Below are positions 50,403 to 59,795 of a stretch of DNA of 64,000 nucleotides, piece by piece. The notes below the pieces were generated by a model. That model did not search any database. It worked only from the letters and a program-made list of their open reading frames with translations, and had not been told where the DNA came from. The translations under genes and the position numbers were made by a program. Origin of the DNA: an uncultured Bacteroidales bacterium (GTDB taxonomy: Bacteria > Bacteroidota > Bacteroidia > Bacteroidales > P3); the NCBI GenBank assembly GCA_946406015.1, contig CAMJJD010000001.1, forward strand, positions 62,001 to 126,000. The letters run 5' to 3'. Each line of letters starts with the position of its first letter. The stretch's first letter is position 1.

Positions 50403-50816
50403 ATGGATATGAAAATTCTTGTTAAACAGGGAATCGGCGATATCCGGTTCAAGATGCCTGTGGAAGAAGTGGTGGCGCTGCTCGGAACTGCCGACGAGGT
50501 GGAAAATATTGACAATGCCGCCGACGAGCCAACCACGGTGTTGCGCTATAACGACTTGGGTCTGACCCTTTTCTTTGAAGGGGAGAACCCTGTGTTGGCA
50601 TGCATCGACATCTGTAACGAGGAGAGCGAGATGCTGGGTGAACAGGTCTTCGAGATGGAAGAACCCGCCTTGGTGCAGTTGATGGTGAAGAATGGATATA
50701 CCGAAGAAGATGTCGACGATGAGGACTGGGGTGAGCGCCGTGTGAGCTTCCCCGAAGCCAATGTGGACTTCTTCTTCGACGAGGGAGAATTGGTCTCCAT
50801 TACGTTGGGAGCATGA
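50403..50816 (+). CDS. Small acidic protein of unknown function
   Basis: 137 aa, cytosolic, strongly acidic (EEDVDDEDWGE near 115). Pattern of a compact alpha/beta protein: DIRFKMPVEEVVALLGTADEVE, LTLFFEGENPVLACIDI, ANVDFFFDEGELVSITLG. The opening resembles small SMI1/immunity-like or DUF folds but I cannot name a family. Start ATG 50403 follows a -7 element; upstream in-frame codons precede the transcript start. Overlaps the WbqC-like gene by ATGA, so the two are translated together. Confidence 0.7.
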   Translation: MDMKILVKQGIGDIRFKMPVEEVVALLGTADEVENIDNAADEPTTVLRYNDLGLTLFFEGENPVLACIDICNEESEMLGEQVFEMEEPALVQLMVKNGYTEEDVDDEDWGERRVSFPEANVDFFFDEGELVSITLGA

Positions 50817-51436
50817 GTGTTGCGCTGTTCAGCACGGCATACTTCCCCCCTGTGGCCTATATGGCGGCCATGCTACGTTTTGAGGAGGTCCTCGTCGAGG
50901 CTAAAGAGACCTTTCCCAAGCAGACCTACCGCAACAGGATGGAGATAATGACCGCCGAGGGAGTGAGGACTTTGTCGGTGCCGGTGGTGCGGAAAAACCA
51001 CAGCCGGACAGAAGAGGTGGGTATCGACTACAAGGAGCGGTGGAACGTGGTGCAATGGCGCACCCTGACGGCGGCTTATGCTGCATCGCCATATTGGCTT
51101 TACTATCAGGATGATATCGGGCAGTTTTTGATGACCCGCCACGACCGCTTGATGAACCTCAACGGAGCGGTGTTGGCATGGTTGCTACGGAAACTGAAGG
51201 TCGACTGTCGTGTGACGTTGACGGAGGACTATGCGCCCACAGCGACGGACGAGGTGATCGACTTCCGCAATCGTTTCTCGCCCAAAGTGGCGATGCCGAC
51301 GGAGGGATTTCCTCCATATTATCAGGTGTTTGGCGACCGGCAGCCCTTTGTGGCCAATCTCAGCGTGTTGGACTTGTTGATGAATCTTGGACCCGAAGCC
51401 AGAGAGTATCTGTTGAAAGTATCAAACCATGGATAA
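50813..51436 (+). CDS. WbqC-like family protein
   Basis: 207 aa, cytosolic. FSTAYFPPVAYMAAML at the start, then KNHSRTEEVGIDYKERW and YYQDDIGQFLMTRHDRLMNLN, match the WbqC-like family, first named from an O-antigen cluster and widespread in Bacteroidetes; the biochemical role is unknown. Overlaps the small acidic gene before it and cdd after it (8 bp), indicating a three-gene unit. Confidence 0.85.
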   Translation: MSVALFSTAYFPPVAYMAAMLRFEEVLVEAKETFPKQTYRNRMEIMTAEGVRTLSVPVVRKNHSRTEEVGIDYKERWNVVQWRTLTAAYAASPYWLYYQDDIGQFLMTRHDRLMNLNGAVLAWLLRKLKVDCRVTLTEDYAPTATDEVIDFRNRFSPKVAMPTEGFPPYYQVFGDRQPFVANLSVLDLLMNLGPEAREYLLKVSNHG

Positions 51437-51899
51437 AACATTTGTAATCAGTTTCCGGGAGTATGAAGGTGTGTCGAAGCTGCCTGCTGCCGACCGAGAA
51501 TTGCTGACGGCGGCGGCGGATGCTGCCAAGGGAGCCTATGCCCCATATTCGCACTTCCACGTGGGGGCTGCTTTGCGGTTGGCGGACGGCACCATCGTCT
51601 GTGGCAGTAATCAGGAGAATGCGGCCTATCCGTCGGGGTTGTGTGCCGAACGTACTGCCATCTTCGCTGCCTCGTCGCAACGTCCAGAGTGTCGTGACTT
51701 TGAGGCGATAGCAATTATCGGTGTCAATGAACGGGGAGAACGTTGCGAGGCGTCGCCTTGCGGTGCCTGCCGCCAGGTGCTGTCGGAATACGAGCGGAAC
51801 CAAGGTCATCCGCTGCGGGTGGTGTGCTATGTGGCGGAGGATTGTGTCCGGGAGTATGGCTGTGTGGCCGACTTGCTGCCCTTCGCTTTCAGTCTATGA
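51429..51899 (+). CDS. cdd: Cytidine deaminase
   Basis: Zinc enzyme deaminating cytidine and deoxycytidine for pyrimidine salvage. 156 aa with catalytic CAERTAI (C72, E74) and zinc ligands C111 and C114 in PCGACRQVL. SHFHVGAAL and GSNQENAAYPSGL are the substrate-binding strands. Start ATG 51429 lies inside the WbqC-like gene end. Pyrimidine-related pyrF is also in the window, but unlinked. Confidence 0.95.
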   Translation: MDKTFVISFREYEGVSKLPAADRELLTAAADAAKGAYAPYSHFHVGAALRLADGTIVCGSNQENAAYPSGLCAERTAIFAASSQRPECRDFEAIAIIGVNERGERCEASPCGACRQVLSEYERNQGHPLRVVCYVAEDCVREYGCVADLLPFAFSL

Positions 51900-51933
51900 A
51901 ATAAAAAAATTTCGCCAGTTGCGAAAAAGTTTG

Positions 51934-51941
51934 TACCTTTG
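51934..51941 (+). promoter_or_regulatory. Promoter -7 element of ppiD
   Basis: TACCTTTG, an exact TAnnTTTG match, about 110 bp upstream of the ATG and 5 bp before the start of a large hairpin. Confidence 0.65.
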
Positions 51942-51946
51942 CATCT

Positions 51947-52000
51947 TTGACAAGCGGTGCGAGAGGCAAGTGTAGTGCCTTTCTCGGCGCTGGTTGTCAA
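51947..52000 (+). ncRNA. Structured 5' leader of ppiD
   Basis: Left arm 51947-51968 and right arm 51976-52000 pair through TTGACAA/TTGTCAA at the base, then AGCG-type and GAGA/TCTC segments, making an interrupted stem-loop that begins at the predicted transcription start. Not a recognised riboswitch; likely stabilises the mRNA or controls translation. Confidence 0.45.
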
Positions 52001-52051
52001 CGGATTAGATTATAAGTAATAACATAATAAAAACAACTAACTTTAACAGAA

Positions 52052-54178
52052 ATGGCAATTATTGGAACCATCAGAAAGCATTCGTGGATAGCAGTTGTCC
52101 TTGTGGGCGGTGCTATCTTGGCCTTCATTTTTCAAGACTTGAGCAAGAACAATAGCGGTATTCCCGATGTGGGCAAGGTGAATGGCAAGACCATGACCTC
52201 GCAGCGCTTCAACGAGTTGGTGACGGAGGCAGAGGACAATTACAAGATGCAGTACCAGTCGACGCAGGTGCCCTCCGAGGTGGAGATGCAGCTGCGCGAC
52301 CAGGTGTGGCAGCAGTTTGTCGAGGAGACCCTTCTTGAGGAGCAGACTGCCAAACTCGGTCTCACCGTTACACCGGCCGAAATGAACGACATGTATGTCG
52401 GTCAGTTCATCCATCCCTACATCCGTCAGTCGTTCACCGACCCCAAGACAGGCGTATTCGACATTCAGCAGGTTAACTATTGGATTGAGAATTTCAATGA
52501 CATCGACACCATGCGCCGTCATCAGTGGGTGGAGCTGGAGAAGGCCGTGAAGATCGACCGTGAACAGCAGAAGTACTCGACGCTCCTTATGAGTGGTTTC
52601 TACATGCCCAAGGCCATCAGCGAGAAGGTCTCCTCCTATGCTCAGCAGGCTTCCAACATCCGCGTGGTGGCTCTGCCTTATATGAATGTTACCGATGAAG
52701 AGGCCGCTGTGGTCGATGCCGACTACAAAGCCTACTACGACGAGCACAAAGCCGAGTTCCGCATTCGCGAAGAGATGCGTGAGCTGGAGTTCATCACCTA
52801 TCCCGTGAATCCCACTGCCGAAGACCTTGCCGAGATTGAGCAGGAGGTGCAGAAGGTGTGGAGCGAGTTCCAGACGGTGCCCGATGACGAGTTGGCTTTC
52901 TTCGTCAATGCCGAGTCGGATCGCAGCTATGATTCCACCTATGTCAAGGCCAGCAGTTTCCGTGCTCCTTTTGATGAGCAGATTGCCGCTGCCGGTGTTG
53001 GCCAGATGCTGGCTCCCCAGCAGGTGGGCAACGAGTGGATGATGGCCAAGGTGTTGGGTAGCGCCGTGCGCCCCGACAGTTTGCGTGCCAGCATATTGTA
53101 CATCTTGAACGAGAAAGCTGGTGGTGGCATCACCCGCTCCAACGAACAGGCCAAGCACCTTGCCGACAGCGTGCTCGCCCTCGTCAACAGCAAGAAGATG
53201 ACTTTCGAGCAGGCCGTCAGCCAGTTCAGCGACGACCCGCAGAAAGAAGAGAACAAAGGTGATATGAATTGGCAGCTCGATGGCGGTTACGGCTTCCTCA
53301 ACGAGCAGATTGTCAATACCCCCGTGGGTACCAGTTTCCTCTTCGAACTTCCCCAGGGCGCCGGCTACTATGTCGTGAAGGTCACTGACAAGACTCCTGC
53401 CACCAAGAAGTACCGTGTGGCTATGATTACTCGCGAGATTGTTCCCTCGAACAATACCAACCGTGCCATGTATAACGAGGCCAACCGTTTTGCTGGTCAG
53501 AACCGTACTGTTGACGCCATGGATGCCGCTGCTCGCGAGCAGAATTTGCAGGTGCGCAACGCCCAGGTCTACATGATGGACGACCGTATGGCCGGTGTGG
53601 CCAATGCCCGCAGCATCATCCAGTGGGCCTATAATGAAGACACCAAGGTGGGCGACGTGGCCGACCAGGTCTACGAGTGCGACGGCATGTTTGTAGTGGT
53701 TGCCCTCAAGGACATCTACAAGAAGGGTATCGCCACCCTCGAGCAGGTGCGCCCGATGATTGAGCAGCAAGTGCGTGTCGAGAAGAAGGCCCAGATACTG
53801 ATGGATCGTGCTTCGGCTGCTGTCAAGTCCGGTCAGGATATCCAGTCGGTGGCTGTGGCGCTGAATGCTCCCGTCGATACCCTCGACAGCATTGCCTTTG
53901 GCGACATGAACCTCCAGAAGTTCGGCATGGAGCCCAAGGTCATCTCTGCTGTGGCTGCCACGCAGAGCGGCTTGGTGGGACCCGTCAAGGGTGCCAACGG
54001 TGTCTATGTGGTGCAGGTCGACAGCAAGGTGCCTCACGAGTCCAACGGCTATGAGTTGGCCCGCATGGCTCAGATGTACCAGTATAAGGCTATGCGTGAT
54101 AACCGTCGTGCCTGGCCTGTCACTCAGGTGCTCCGCGACGCTGCCAAGATTACCGATCAGCGCAACAAATTCTTCTAA
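52052..54178 (+). CDS. ppiD: Periplasmic folding factor PpiD-like (SurA N-terminal plus PPIase)
   Basis: 708 aa anchored by one N-terminal membrane helix (about 11-29; IAVVLVGGAILAFIF), the PpiD layout. A SurA_N-type chaperone domain covers about 40-240 and a parvulin-type peptidyl-prolyl isomerase region about 340-450 (QAVSQFSDDPQKEENKGDM, GYGFLNEQIVNTP), followed by a second chaperone-like module to the end. It assists outer-membrane protein folding at the inner membrane. Has its own promoter and structured leader; a REP-like element follows its stop. Confidence 0.9.
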   Translation: MAIIGTIRKHSWIAVVLVGGAILAFIFQDLSKNNSGIPDVGKVNGKTMTSQRFNELVTEAEDNYKMQYQSTQVPSEVEMQLRDQVWQQFVEETLLEEQTAKLGLTVTPAEMNDMYVGQFIHPYIRQSFTDPKTGVFDIQQVNYWIENFNDIDTMRRHQWVELEKAVKIDREQQKYSTLLMSGFYMPKAISEKVSSYAQQASNIRVVALPYMNVTDEEAAVVDADYKAYYDEHKAEFRIREEMRELEFITYPVNPTAEDLAEIEQEVQKVWSEFQTVPDDELAFFVNAESDRSYDSTYVKASSFRAPFDEQIAAAGVGQMLAPQQVGNEWMMAKVLGSAVRPDSLRASILYILNEKAGGGITRSNEQAKHLADSVLALVNSKKMTFEQAVSQFSDDPQKEENKGDMNWQLDGGYGFLNEQIVNTPVGTSFLFELPQGAGYYVVKVTDKTPATKKYRVAMITREIVPSNNTNRAMYNEANRFAGQNRTVDAMDAAAREQNLQVRNAQVYMMDDRMAGVANARSIIQWAYNEDTKVGDVADQVYECDGMFVVVALKDIYKKGIATLEQVRPMIEQQVRVEKKAQILMDRASAAVKSGQDIQSVAVALNAPVDTLDSIAFGDMNLQKFGMEPKVISAVAATQSGLVGPVKGANGVYVVQVDSKVPHESNGYELARMAQMYQYKAMRDNRRAWPVTQVLRDAAKITDQRNKFF

Positions 54179-54191
54179 ACACAATACTGTT

Positions 54192-54267
54192 GTGTAGGGA
54201 CGCGGCGTGCCGCGTCCGCAAGAGATGTTGCTATCTTCAGCGGACGTGGCACGCCGTATCCTTACAC
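54192..54267. repeat. REP/BIME-like inverted pair downstream of ppiD
   Basis: Arms 54192-54218 and 54241-54267 are inverted copies of a 27-bp unit with four transition differences; each arm contains a palindrome such as GGACGCGGC-GT-GCCGCGTCC. The pair resembles a BIME made of two REP sequences. A RAYT transposase gene (17316-18359) is in the same window, and the terminator at 10275-10334 shares the GGCGTGCC core. Confidence 0.75.
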
Positions 54268-54288
54268 GACTGACAAGAGACAGCAGAT

Positions 54289-55188
54289 ATGGGTCTCAAG
54301 GATTGGTGGTTCAGACTAAAGGGGAGTTCCATTGCCGATGTCATCAAGCGGAAACACCGCTTCGTCGTGATGGATACCGACACCTTCAAGGAGAAGTTCT
54401 CTTTCCAGTTGTCCGGTAGTAACCTTTTCGTCGCCGTTGGCATTACCATCATTGTCCTTATCCTGCTCACCACCATACTCATTGCCTTCACCCCTTTGCG
54501 CGAGTGGATCCCCGGCTACACCAATAATGCTGCTGTGGAACAGACCTACGCCAACGCCAAGAAACTTGACTCGCTGCAGGTGCAACTTGAAAACCAGGAG
54601 TGGATGGTTGCCACTATGCAGGCGGTACTGCGCGGCGAGGAGTTGGGAGAGACACAGCAGATGGACAGCAGTGCCACGCTGCAACAGGTGGCCACTGTCT
54701 ACCGTCGTTCAAAGGAGGATAGCCTTCTCCGCCTTGAGGTGGAACGCGAAGACAACCTTTACCAGGTGAAGAGCAACAATAGCGGTAGTGCCGCTACGAC
54801 AGTTGTTGATGCTTCACCAGCCATCACGCACCTCTTCTTCACACCTCTTAAAGGCAATATCCTAACTCCATACAGCCGTGAGCATTATGGTGTTGACATA
54901 GCCGGTGAGGCCGGTCATGCAGTATGTGCTGCCTACAGCGGCACAGTGCTCTTCTCGGGCTTCACTGCCGAAGCGGGCCAAACGCTGACCATCCAGCATC
55001 CTGGGAATGTCGTCACCGTTTACCGCAACTGCAGTTCGCTGTTGGTGCGGCAAGGCGACGCGGTTCGCGCCGGTGCACCGGTGGCCTATGTGGGCAACAA
55101 CGGCCGTCGCGAATTGGGGCCATATCTGCATTTCGAGATATGGGTGAACGGCGCCGCCGTCAACCCGGAGGAATACATATCTTTTTAG
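54289..55188 (+). CDS. M23 family metallopeptidase (membrane-anchored)
   Basis: 299 aa. Cytosolic tail 1-45, one membrane helix (about 46-68), a coiled-coil stretch about 80-165, and the LytM/M23 domain about 180-299. Metal motifs: HYGVD (H-x3-D) and HFEIW (H-x-E). The Bacteroidetes form acts in peptidoglycan remodelling or as an activator of amidases. Starts 21 bp after the REP pair and ends 4 bp before dxr, so it is the head of an envelope/isoprenoid unit. Confidence 0.88.
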   Translation: MGLKDWWFRLKGSSIADVIKRKHRFVVMDTDTFKEKFSFQLSGSNLFVAVGITIIVLILLTTILIAFTPLREWIPGYTNNAAVEQTYANAKKLDSLQVQLENQEWMVATMQAVLRGEELGETQQMDSSATLQQVATVYRRSKEDSLLRLEVEREDNLYQVKSNNSGSAATTVVDASPAITHLFFTPLKGNILTPYSREHYGVDIAGEAGHAVCAAYSGTVLFSGFTAEAGQTLTIQHPGNVVTVYRNCSSLLVRQGDAVRAGAPVAYVGNNGRRELGPYLHFEIWVNGAAVNPEEYISF

Positions 55189-55192
55189 CCAC

Positions 55193-56320
55193 ATGAAACG
55201 TATCGCCATATTAGGATCTACGGGCTCCATCGGTACACAGGCACTGAATGTCATACGACGCCACCGCGACTTGTTTGAGGTGGAGGTGCTGTGTGCCGGT
55301 AGCAATGCCGACTTACTGGTGCAGCAGGCCCTTGAGTTCCGGCCCAATGCCGTTGTCATTGCCGACAAGGACAAATACAGCCGCGTGAGCGACGCACTGG
55401 CGAATACGGACACCAAGGTTTTCGCCGGCGAGGAGTCGATGGTCGACCTGATGGAGATGTCAAGTATCGACTTGGTGCTGGCAGCCATCGTCGGCTTTGC
55501 AGGGCTCAAGCCCACCCTCCGCGCCATCGAGTGCGGCAAGCCGGTGGCATTGGCCAACAAAGAGACTATGGTAGTGGCCGGCGCCATTGTCACTGCCGCC
55601 GCCGCGAGCCATCGTGTGCCCATTCTGCCGGTCGACAGCGAACATTCGGCCATCTTCCAATGCTTGATAGGTGAGGGAAGCCCCATTGACAAGATACTCC
55701 TCACTGCCAGTGGCGGCCCTTTCCGCGGCATGAAGCGCGACCAGCTGGCTACCGTCACCCTTGAGCAAGCCCTCCACCACCCCAACTGGAGCATGGGCCG
55801 CAAGGTGACCATCGACAGCGCCAGCCTGATGAACAAGGGACTCGAAGTCATCGAAGCCAAGTGGCTCTTCGGAGTCGAGGCCGACGATATCGAGGTCATT
55901 GTCCATCCCCAGTCGGTGGTCCATTCGATGGTGCAGTTTCGTGACGGCAGCATCAAGGCGCAGCTCGGAGTCCCCACCATGGAGACCCCTATCCAGCTGG
56001 CTTTCTCGTTTCCCGACCGCATCGAGAGCCATCTTCCAAGGCTCGACTTTGCACAGTATCCATCGCTCACTTTCGAGCGCCCTGACCGTACCACTTTCCG
56101 CTGCCTCGACCTGGCTTACCAAGCCATCGCCCGTGGAGGTAACATTCCCTGCGTGATGAATGCAGCCAACGAAGTGGCGGTGCGACGCTTCATCGAAGGT
56201 AAAATAGGTTTCCTTGACATTGCCGACCACGTCGAGCGAGCCATGCAGGAAGCCCCATTCATCCCCAACCCATCACTCGACGACCTGTTACAAACCGATA
56301 AAAACATTCGCAACCAATGA
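55193..56320 (+). CDS. dxr: 1-deoxy-D-xylulose 5-phosphate reductoisomerase
   Basis: NADPH enzyme making MEP for isoprenoid synthesis. 375 aa with GSTGSIGTQAL (7-17), LTASGGPFRG and the catalytic glutamate region KVTIDSASLMNKGLEVIEAKWLFG. Full length; start ATG 55193. Overlaps rseP by ATGA. Isoprenoid carriers link it to the envelope genes around it. Confidence 0.96.
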   Translation: MKRIAILGSTGSIGTQALNVIRRHRDLFEVEVLCAGSNADLLVQQALEFRPNAVVIADKDKYSRVSDALANTDTKVFAGEESMVDLMEMSSIDLVLAAIVGFAGLKPTLRAIECGKPVALANKETMVVAGAIVTAAAASHRVPILPVDSEHSAIFQCLIGEGSPIDKILLTASGGPFRGMKRDQLATVTLEQALHHPNWSMGRKVTIDSASLMNKGLEVIEAKWLFGVEADDIEVIVHPQSVVHSMVQFRDGSIKAQLGVPTMETPIQLAFSFPDRIESHLPRLDFAQYPSLTFERPDRTTFRCLDLAYQAIARGGNIPCVMNAANEVAVRRFIEGKIGFLDIADHVERAMQEAPFIPNPSLDDLLQTDKNIRNQ

Positions 56321-57717
56321 AGTGGATTGCCATGCTCCTCAGCCTCTCCCTGCTCGTGCTCACCCACGAGCTCGGACACTTGGGTTTCTCGAAACTGTTC
56401 CGTACGCGTGTGCGTAGGTTCTATATTTTCTTTAACTGGAAGTTCTCCATCCTCAAAGCCAAGAAGTTCGGCGGCAAGTGGCACTTCCTCTTCTTCAATG
56501 CCAAGACACCCGATTCGTGGGACGAGAAAAACCTTGCCCCCGAAGATCAGGACAACACCCTCTGGGGCATCGGCTGGATACCCCTCGGCGGTTACTGCGA
56601 TATTGCCGGCATGATTGACGAGAGCAAGGATGCAAACGACCTGCCGGCGGAACCGCAGCCGTGGGAGTACCGCACCAAGCCTGCCTGGCAGCGTCTGCTC
56701 ATCATCAGCGGCGGTGTGATGGTCAACTTCGTCTCTGCCCTTCTCCTCTTCACTCTCGTCTTTTCGCGCTGGGGGCAGGACGAGTTGCCGCTGCGCAACG
56801 CCACCCTCGGCTACGATTACCATCAGGTGCTGCTCGACGAAGGTTTCCAGAAGGGCGACATCATCTATACCGTCGATGGACGTGAGATGTACGACCTCAG
56901 CGACGCTACGCGGGCTTTGCTGCTCGACAATCCACGTTATGTTACCGTTCTCCGTGGCGACTCGTTGGTCGACATTGCCATGAGTGGACACCTGCTCGAG
57001 CATGCCAACCGTCAGCAAGCCAAACACCTCATCAAGCCCCGTATGCCCTTCGTCGTGGACGGCTTTGTCGCCGGTTCTGTGGCCGAGCGTGCCGGCATAC
57101 AGGTGGGCGACAGTGTGGTGGGCCTCAACGGCATCCACATGGAGTCCTACAGTGAAATTTCGCCTGCACTCCAAGAACATGCCGGCGACAGCGTGACCCT
57201 TGCTTTCTACCGACAGGGGCAGCTCGATTCTGCCGTTGTCATCCTTGGCTCCGACGGGAAGCTCGGTGTGAAGCTCGTCAGCGACATCTCCAAACTATTC
57301 GTCGTCAAGCATATCGACTACACCTTCTGGGAGGCTCTTCCCGCTGGCATCAGTCATGGGTGGAACACCCTCGTTGAATATGTCTCTTCGCTCAAGTTGC
57401 TCTTCTCCCCCGGCGGCATGCAGAGCCTCGGCGGTTTTGGCACCATCAGCAGCATCTTCCCCGACCACTGGGATTGGCACGCCTTCTGGACCGTCACCGC
57501 CCTCCTGGCACTTATTCTGGCGTTCATGAACATTATCCCCATTCCAGGCCTTGACGGCGGACACCTCGTCTTCGTCCTTTGGGAGATTGTCACCGGCCGC
57601 AAGCCCTCCGACAAATTCCTCTCCGTGGCCCAGAACATTGGCATGATACTCCTTCTGGCCCTGATGGTCCTTGCCAACGGCAACGACCTCTGGCGCTGGC
57701 TTTCGGGTAAATTCTAA
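56317..57717 (+). CDS. rseP: Site-2 protease RseP
   Basis: Membrane zinc protease that cleaves anti-sigma factors and leftover signal peptides. 466 aa with HELGH (17-21) in the first helix, a PDZ region (about 230-300, AGIQVGDSVVGLNG), and IPIPGLDGGHL in the third helix, whose D binds zinc. Overlaps dxr. It could process the membrane anti-sigma-like protein of the 26-kb operon, but that is only a suggestion. Confidence 0.93.
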   Translation: MKWIAMLLSLSLLVLTHELGHLGFSKLFRTRVRRFYIFFNWKFSILKAKKFGGKWHFLFFNAKTPDSWDEKNLAPEDQDNTLWGIGWIPLGGYCDIAGMIDESKDANDLPAEPQPWEYRTKPAWQRLLIISGGVMVNFVSALLLFTLVFSRWGQDELPLRNATLGYDYHQVLLDEGFQKGDIIYTVDGREMYDLSDATRALLLDNPRYVTVLRGDSLVDIAMSGHLLEHANRQQAKHLIKPRMPFVVDGFVAGSVAERAGIQVGDSVVGLNGIHMESYSEISPALQEHAGDSVTLAFYRQGQLDSAVVILGSDGKLGVKLVSDISKLFVVKHIDYTFWEALPAGISHGWNTLVEYVSSLKLLFSPGGMQSLGGFGTISSIFPDHWDWHAFWTVTALLALILAFMNIIPIPGLDGGHLVFVLWEIVTGRKPSDKFLSVAQNIGMILLLALMVLANGNDLWRWLSGKF

Positions 57718-57723
57718 CCCTCG

Positions 57724-59142
57724 ATGAAGAAACTCGACCGCCTCATACTCCGCTCTTTCATCGGCCCTCTGGTGCTCACTTTCGCCATAGCCGTCTTCGT
57801 GCTGCTCATGCAGTTCGTGTGGAAGTATGTCGACGACCTCGTCGGCAAAGGCCTCGAGTTCAAAGTCATTGCCGAGCTCCTCCTCTACGCCTCCGCCACC
57901 TTCGTCCCCATGGCCCTGCCCATCGCGGTCCTCTTTGCATCCATTATGACTATGGGCAATTTTGGTGAACGCTACGAGCTTGTCGCCATGAAGGCCGGCG
58001 GCATCTCTGTCAGCCGCATCATGCTCCCCATGGCTTTCGTCGTCCTCCTGCTCACGGGCATGGCTTTCTACTTCGCCAACAACGTGATGCCCACCGCCAT
58101 GCTCCGCTACCGCATGACCCTCTACGACATCACCCGCAAGAAACCCGCTGTCAACATTCGTCCCGGCGAATACTATAAAGAAATTGAAGGCTACGTCATC
58201 CGTGTCGGCAGCAAAGACTCCGATGGCAGCACCCTCCATGATGTCGTCATCTACGACCACTCCCACGGTATGAACGAGACCTCGGTCACGGTGGCAAGCA
58301 GTGGCGTGATGACTGCCTCGGCCGACAACCGCTTCCTTTGCTTCACCCTCCGCGACGGATACTCCTACACCGAGTCCTCCTCAGGCGACCAATACTATCG
58401 GCGTCCCTTCACCACCATCGGCTTCGACGAACAGACCCTCACCTTCGACATCTCCTCCTTCTCCTTCAACCGTAGCAGCGAGGACCTCTTCAAGGGTAGC
58501 TATCAGATGATGAATATCGCCCAGCTGGACACCACTGTGCGCCGCCTCGACAGTTCTCTCGCCGTGCGTCGTGCCCAAGGTGCCGAACAGATACTGGCGC
58601 CCCTCCACGCCTGGCATCAGGCAGCCGCAGAACCTAGCCGTATCGTGAAAAAAGTGTCCGGAAGCAACGACCGGGAAGAGGGGCAGGAAGCTCAAGTCAA
58701 GTTACGTAACTCACAAATCGCCTACGCCCTCAATACCGCCCGCACGGCGGCCAAAGACGTCCGTATGCAGGCCGAATTGCAGCAGGCCGACCAGGAATAC
58801 ATCAATCGCCATCTCATCGAATGGCAGCGCAAATACACCCTCTCTGTCGCCTGCCTCCTTTTGTTCCTCATCGGAGCCCCCTTTGGAAGCATTGTCCGCA
58901 AGGGCGGCCTTGGCCTTCCCTTGGTCGCCTCGGTGCTCTTCTTCGTATTCTACTACGTTGTCGGCATGATAGCTGAGAAAGCTGTCCGTGAGAGCGCCAT
59001 AGGACCCATAGGCATGTGGATCAGCACCTTCGCCATGCTCCCCATCGGCATCCTCCTCACCATCCAGGCCACTACCGACAGCGCCCTCTTCGATGCCTCC
59101 TCGTGGAAGAAGTTCTTCGGGAAGCTCTTCCGTCGTCGATAG
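57724..59142 (+). CDS. LptF/LptG family lipopolysaccharide export permease
   Basis: 472 aa with three N-terminal membrane helices, a periplasmic jellyroll (about 140-330) and three C-terminal helices (about 375-460): the YjgP/YjgQ layout. Motif YELVAMKAGGISVSRIM in the first cytosolic loop matches the family. It extracts LPS toward LptD; the paired paralogue and LptB are not here. 6 bp after rseP; gene unit M23-dxr-rseP-lptF/G. Confidence 0.9.
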   Translation: MKKLDRLILRSFIGPLVLTFAIAVFVLLMQFVWKYVDDLVGKGLEFKVIAELLLYASATFVPMALPIAVLFASIMTMGNFGERYELVAMKAGGISVSRIMLPMAFVVLLLTGMAFYFANNVMPTAMLRYRMTLYDITRKKPAVNIRPGEYYKEIEGYVIRVGSKDSDGSTLHDVVIYDHSHGMNETSVTVASSGVMTASADNRFLCFTLRDGYSYTESSSGDQYYRRPFTTIGFDEQTLTFDISSFSFNRSSEDLFKGSYQMMNIAQLDTTVRRLDSSLAVRRAQGAEQILAPLHAWHQAAAEPSRIVKKVSGSNDREEGQEAQVKLRNSQIAYALNTARTAAKDVRMQAELQQADQEYINRHLIEWQRKYTLSVACLLLFLIGAPFGSIVRKGGLGLPLVASVLFFVFYYVVGMIAEKAVRESAIGPIGMWISTFAMLPIGILLTIQATTDSALFDASSWKKFFGKLFRRR

Positions 59143-59334
59143 CCTTCTAGCCTCCCAAGATTTGTCGGCAGAGCCGACCCGAAGGCTCCGGTGGAGCCAC
59201 GAGACTTCAAGACATCAAGACTTCGAAACTTGGCGTCGTTTGAAGGGATAAAAGTTATCGGTTATCGGTATAGGGCTGACGATTCGACAGCCTTTAACCG
59301 ATAACCGACAACTGGTTAATTGTGTGGTGCTGCG
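59143..59334. repeat. Repeat-rich gap between convergent lptF/G and kal
   Basis: Contains AGACTTCAAGAC-type words (59205-59235) and a perfect 12-bp inverted repeat TCGGTTATCGGT/ACCGATAACCGA (59258-59269 with 59297-59308) with a 27-bp spacer. It may serve as a transcription end for both strands. Confidence 0.6.
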
Positions 59335-59727
59335 TTAGTTGTTCTTACGCTGGCACTGTTTGGGTGTGACGCAGGTACCGGTGGCGCGGCACACGAGGAT
59401 TTTCTCCTCGAGCACGTCGGCGGCCGAGTCGCTGATGTCGGGACGGGTCTTGATGACCTTGTAGGCCTCGAAACTCATCTTGCGGCTGGTGTTGCCGACA
59501 TGGGTGATTTCGCCGTAGGCTTCGATATAGTCGCCGGCGTAGACGGGGGCCTTGAACTCGACCATGTCGTAGGCGCAGAAGAGGCCTTCGTCGCCGTCCT
59601 GGATGATGAGAAGCTCGGTGGCGACATCGCCAAAGAGATGAAGCATGTGGGCGCCGTCGACGAGGTTTCCGCCATAGTGGGCGTCCTTGGCGCTCATGCG
59701 GACGCGGAGCATAGATTTAACTGCCAT
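59335..59727 (-). CDS. kal: 3-aminobutyryl-CoA ammonia-lyase
   Basis: Hotdog-fold enzyme that removes ammonia from L-3-aminobutyryl-CoA to crotonyl-CoA in the lysine fermentation pathway. 130 aa with [20 protein letters not shown] and [22 protein letters not shown], very close to known Kal proteins. It is on the same strand as the CoA-transferase A gene at 60201; the other pathway genes (kamA, kamDE, kdd, kce) and subunit B are not in the window. Confidence 0.85.
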   Translation of the reverse strand: MAVKSMLRVRMSAKDAHYGGNLVDGAHMLHLFGDVATELLIIQDGDEGLFCAYDMVEFKAPVYAGDYIEAYGEITHVGNTSRKMSFEAYKVIKTRPDISDSAADVLEEKILVCRATGTCVTPKQCQRKNN

Positions 59728-59737
59728 TTTCTTATAA

Positions 59738-59795
59738 AGTTTAAAAGGTTTAAAAGTTCAAAAGGTTTAAAAGGAAATGGTAGGTTTAAAGGTTC
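59738..59795. repeat. Left arm of TTTAAAAGG word repeat around four-helix-bundle gene 1
   Basis: Direct copies of TTTAAAAGG and variants. Read as the reverse complement they match the right arm at 60168-60207, so the gene between is framed by imperfect inverted repeats. The right end of this arm reaches the gene stop (59786-59788). Confidence 0.75.
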
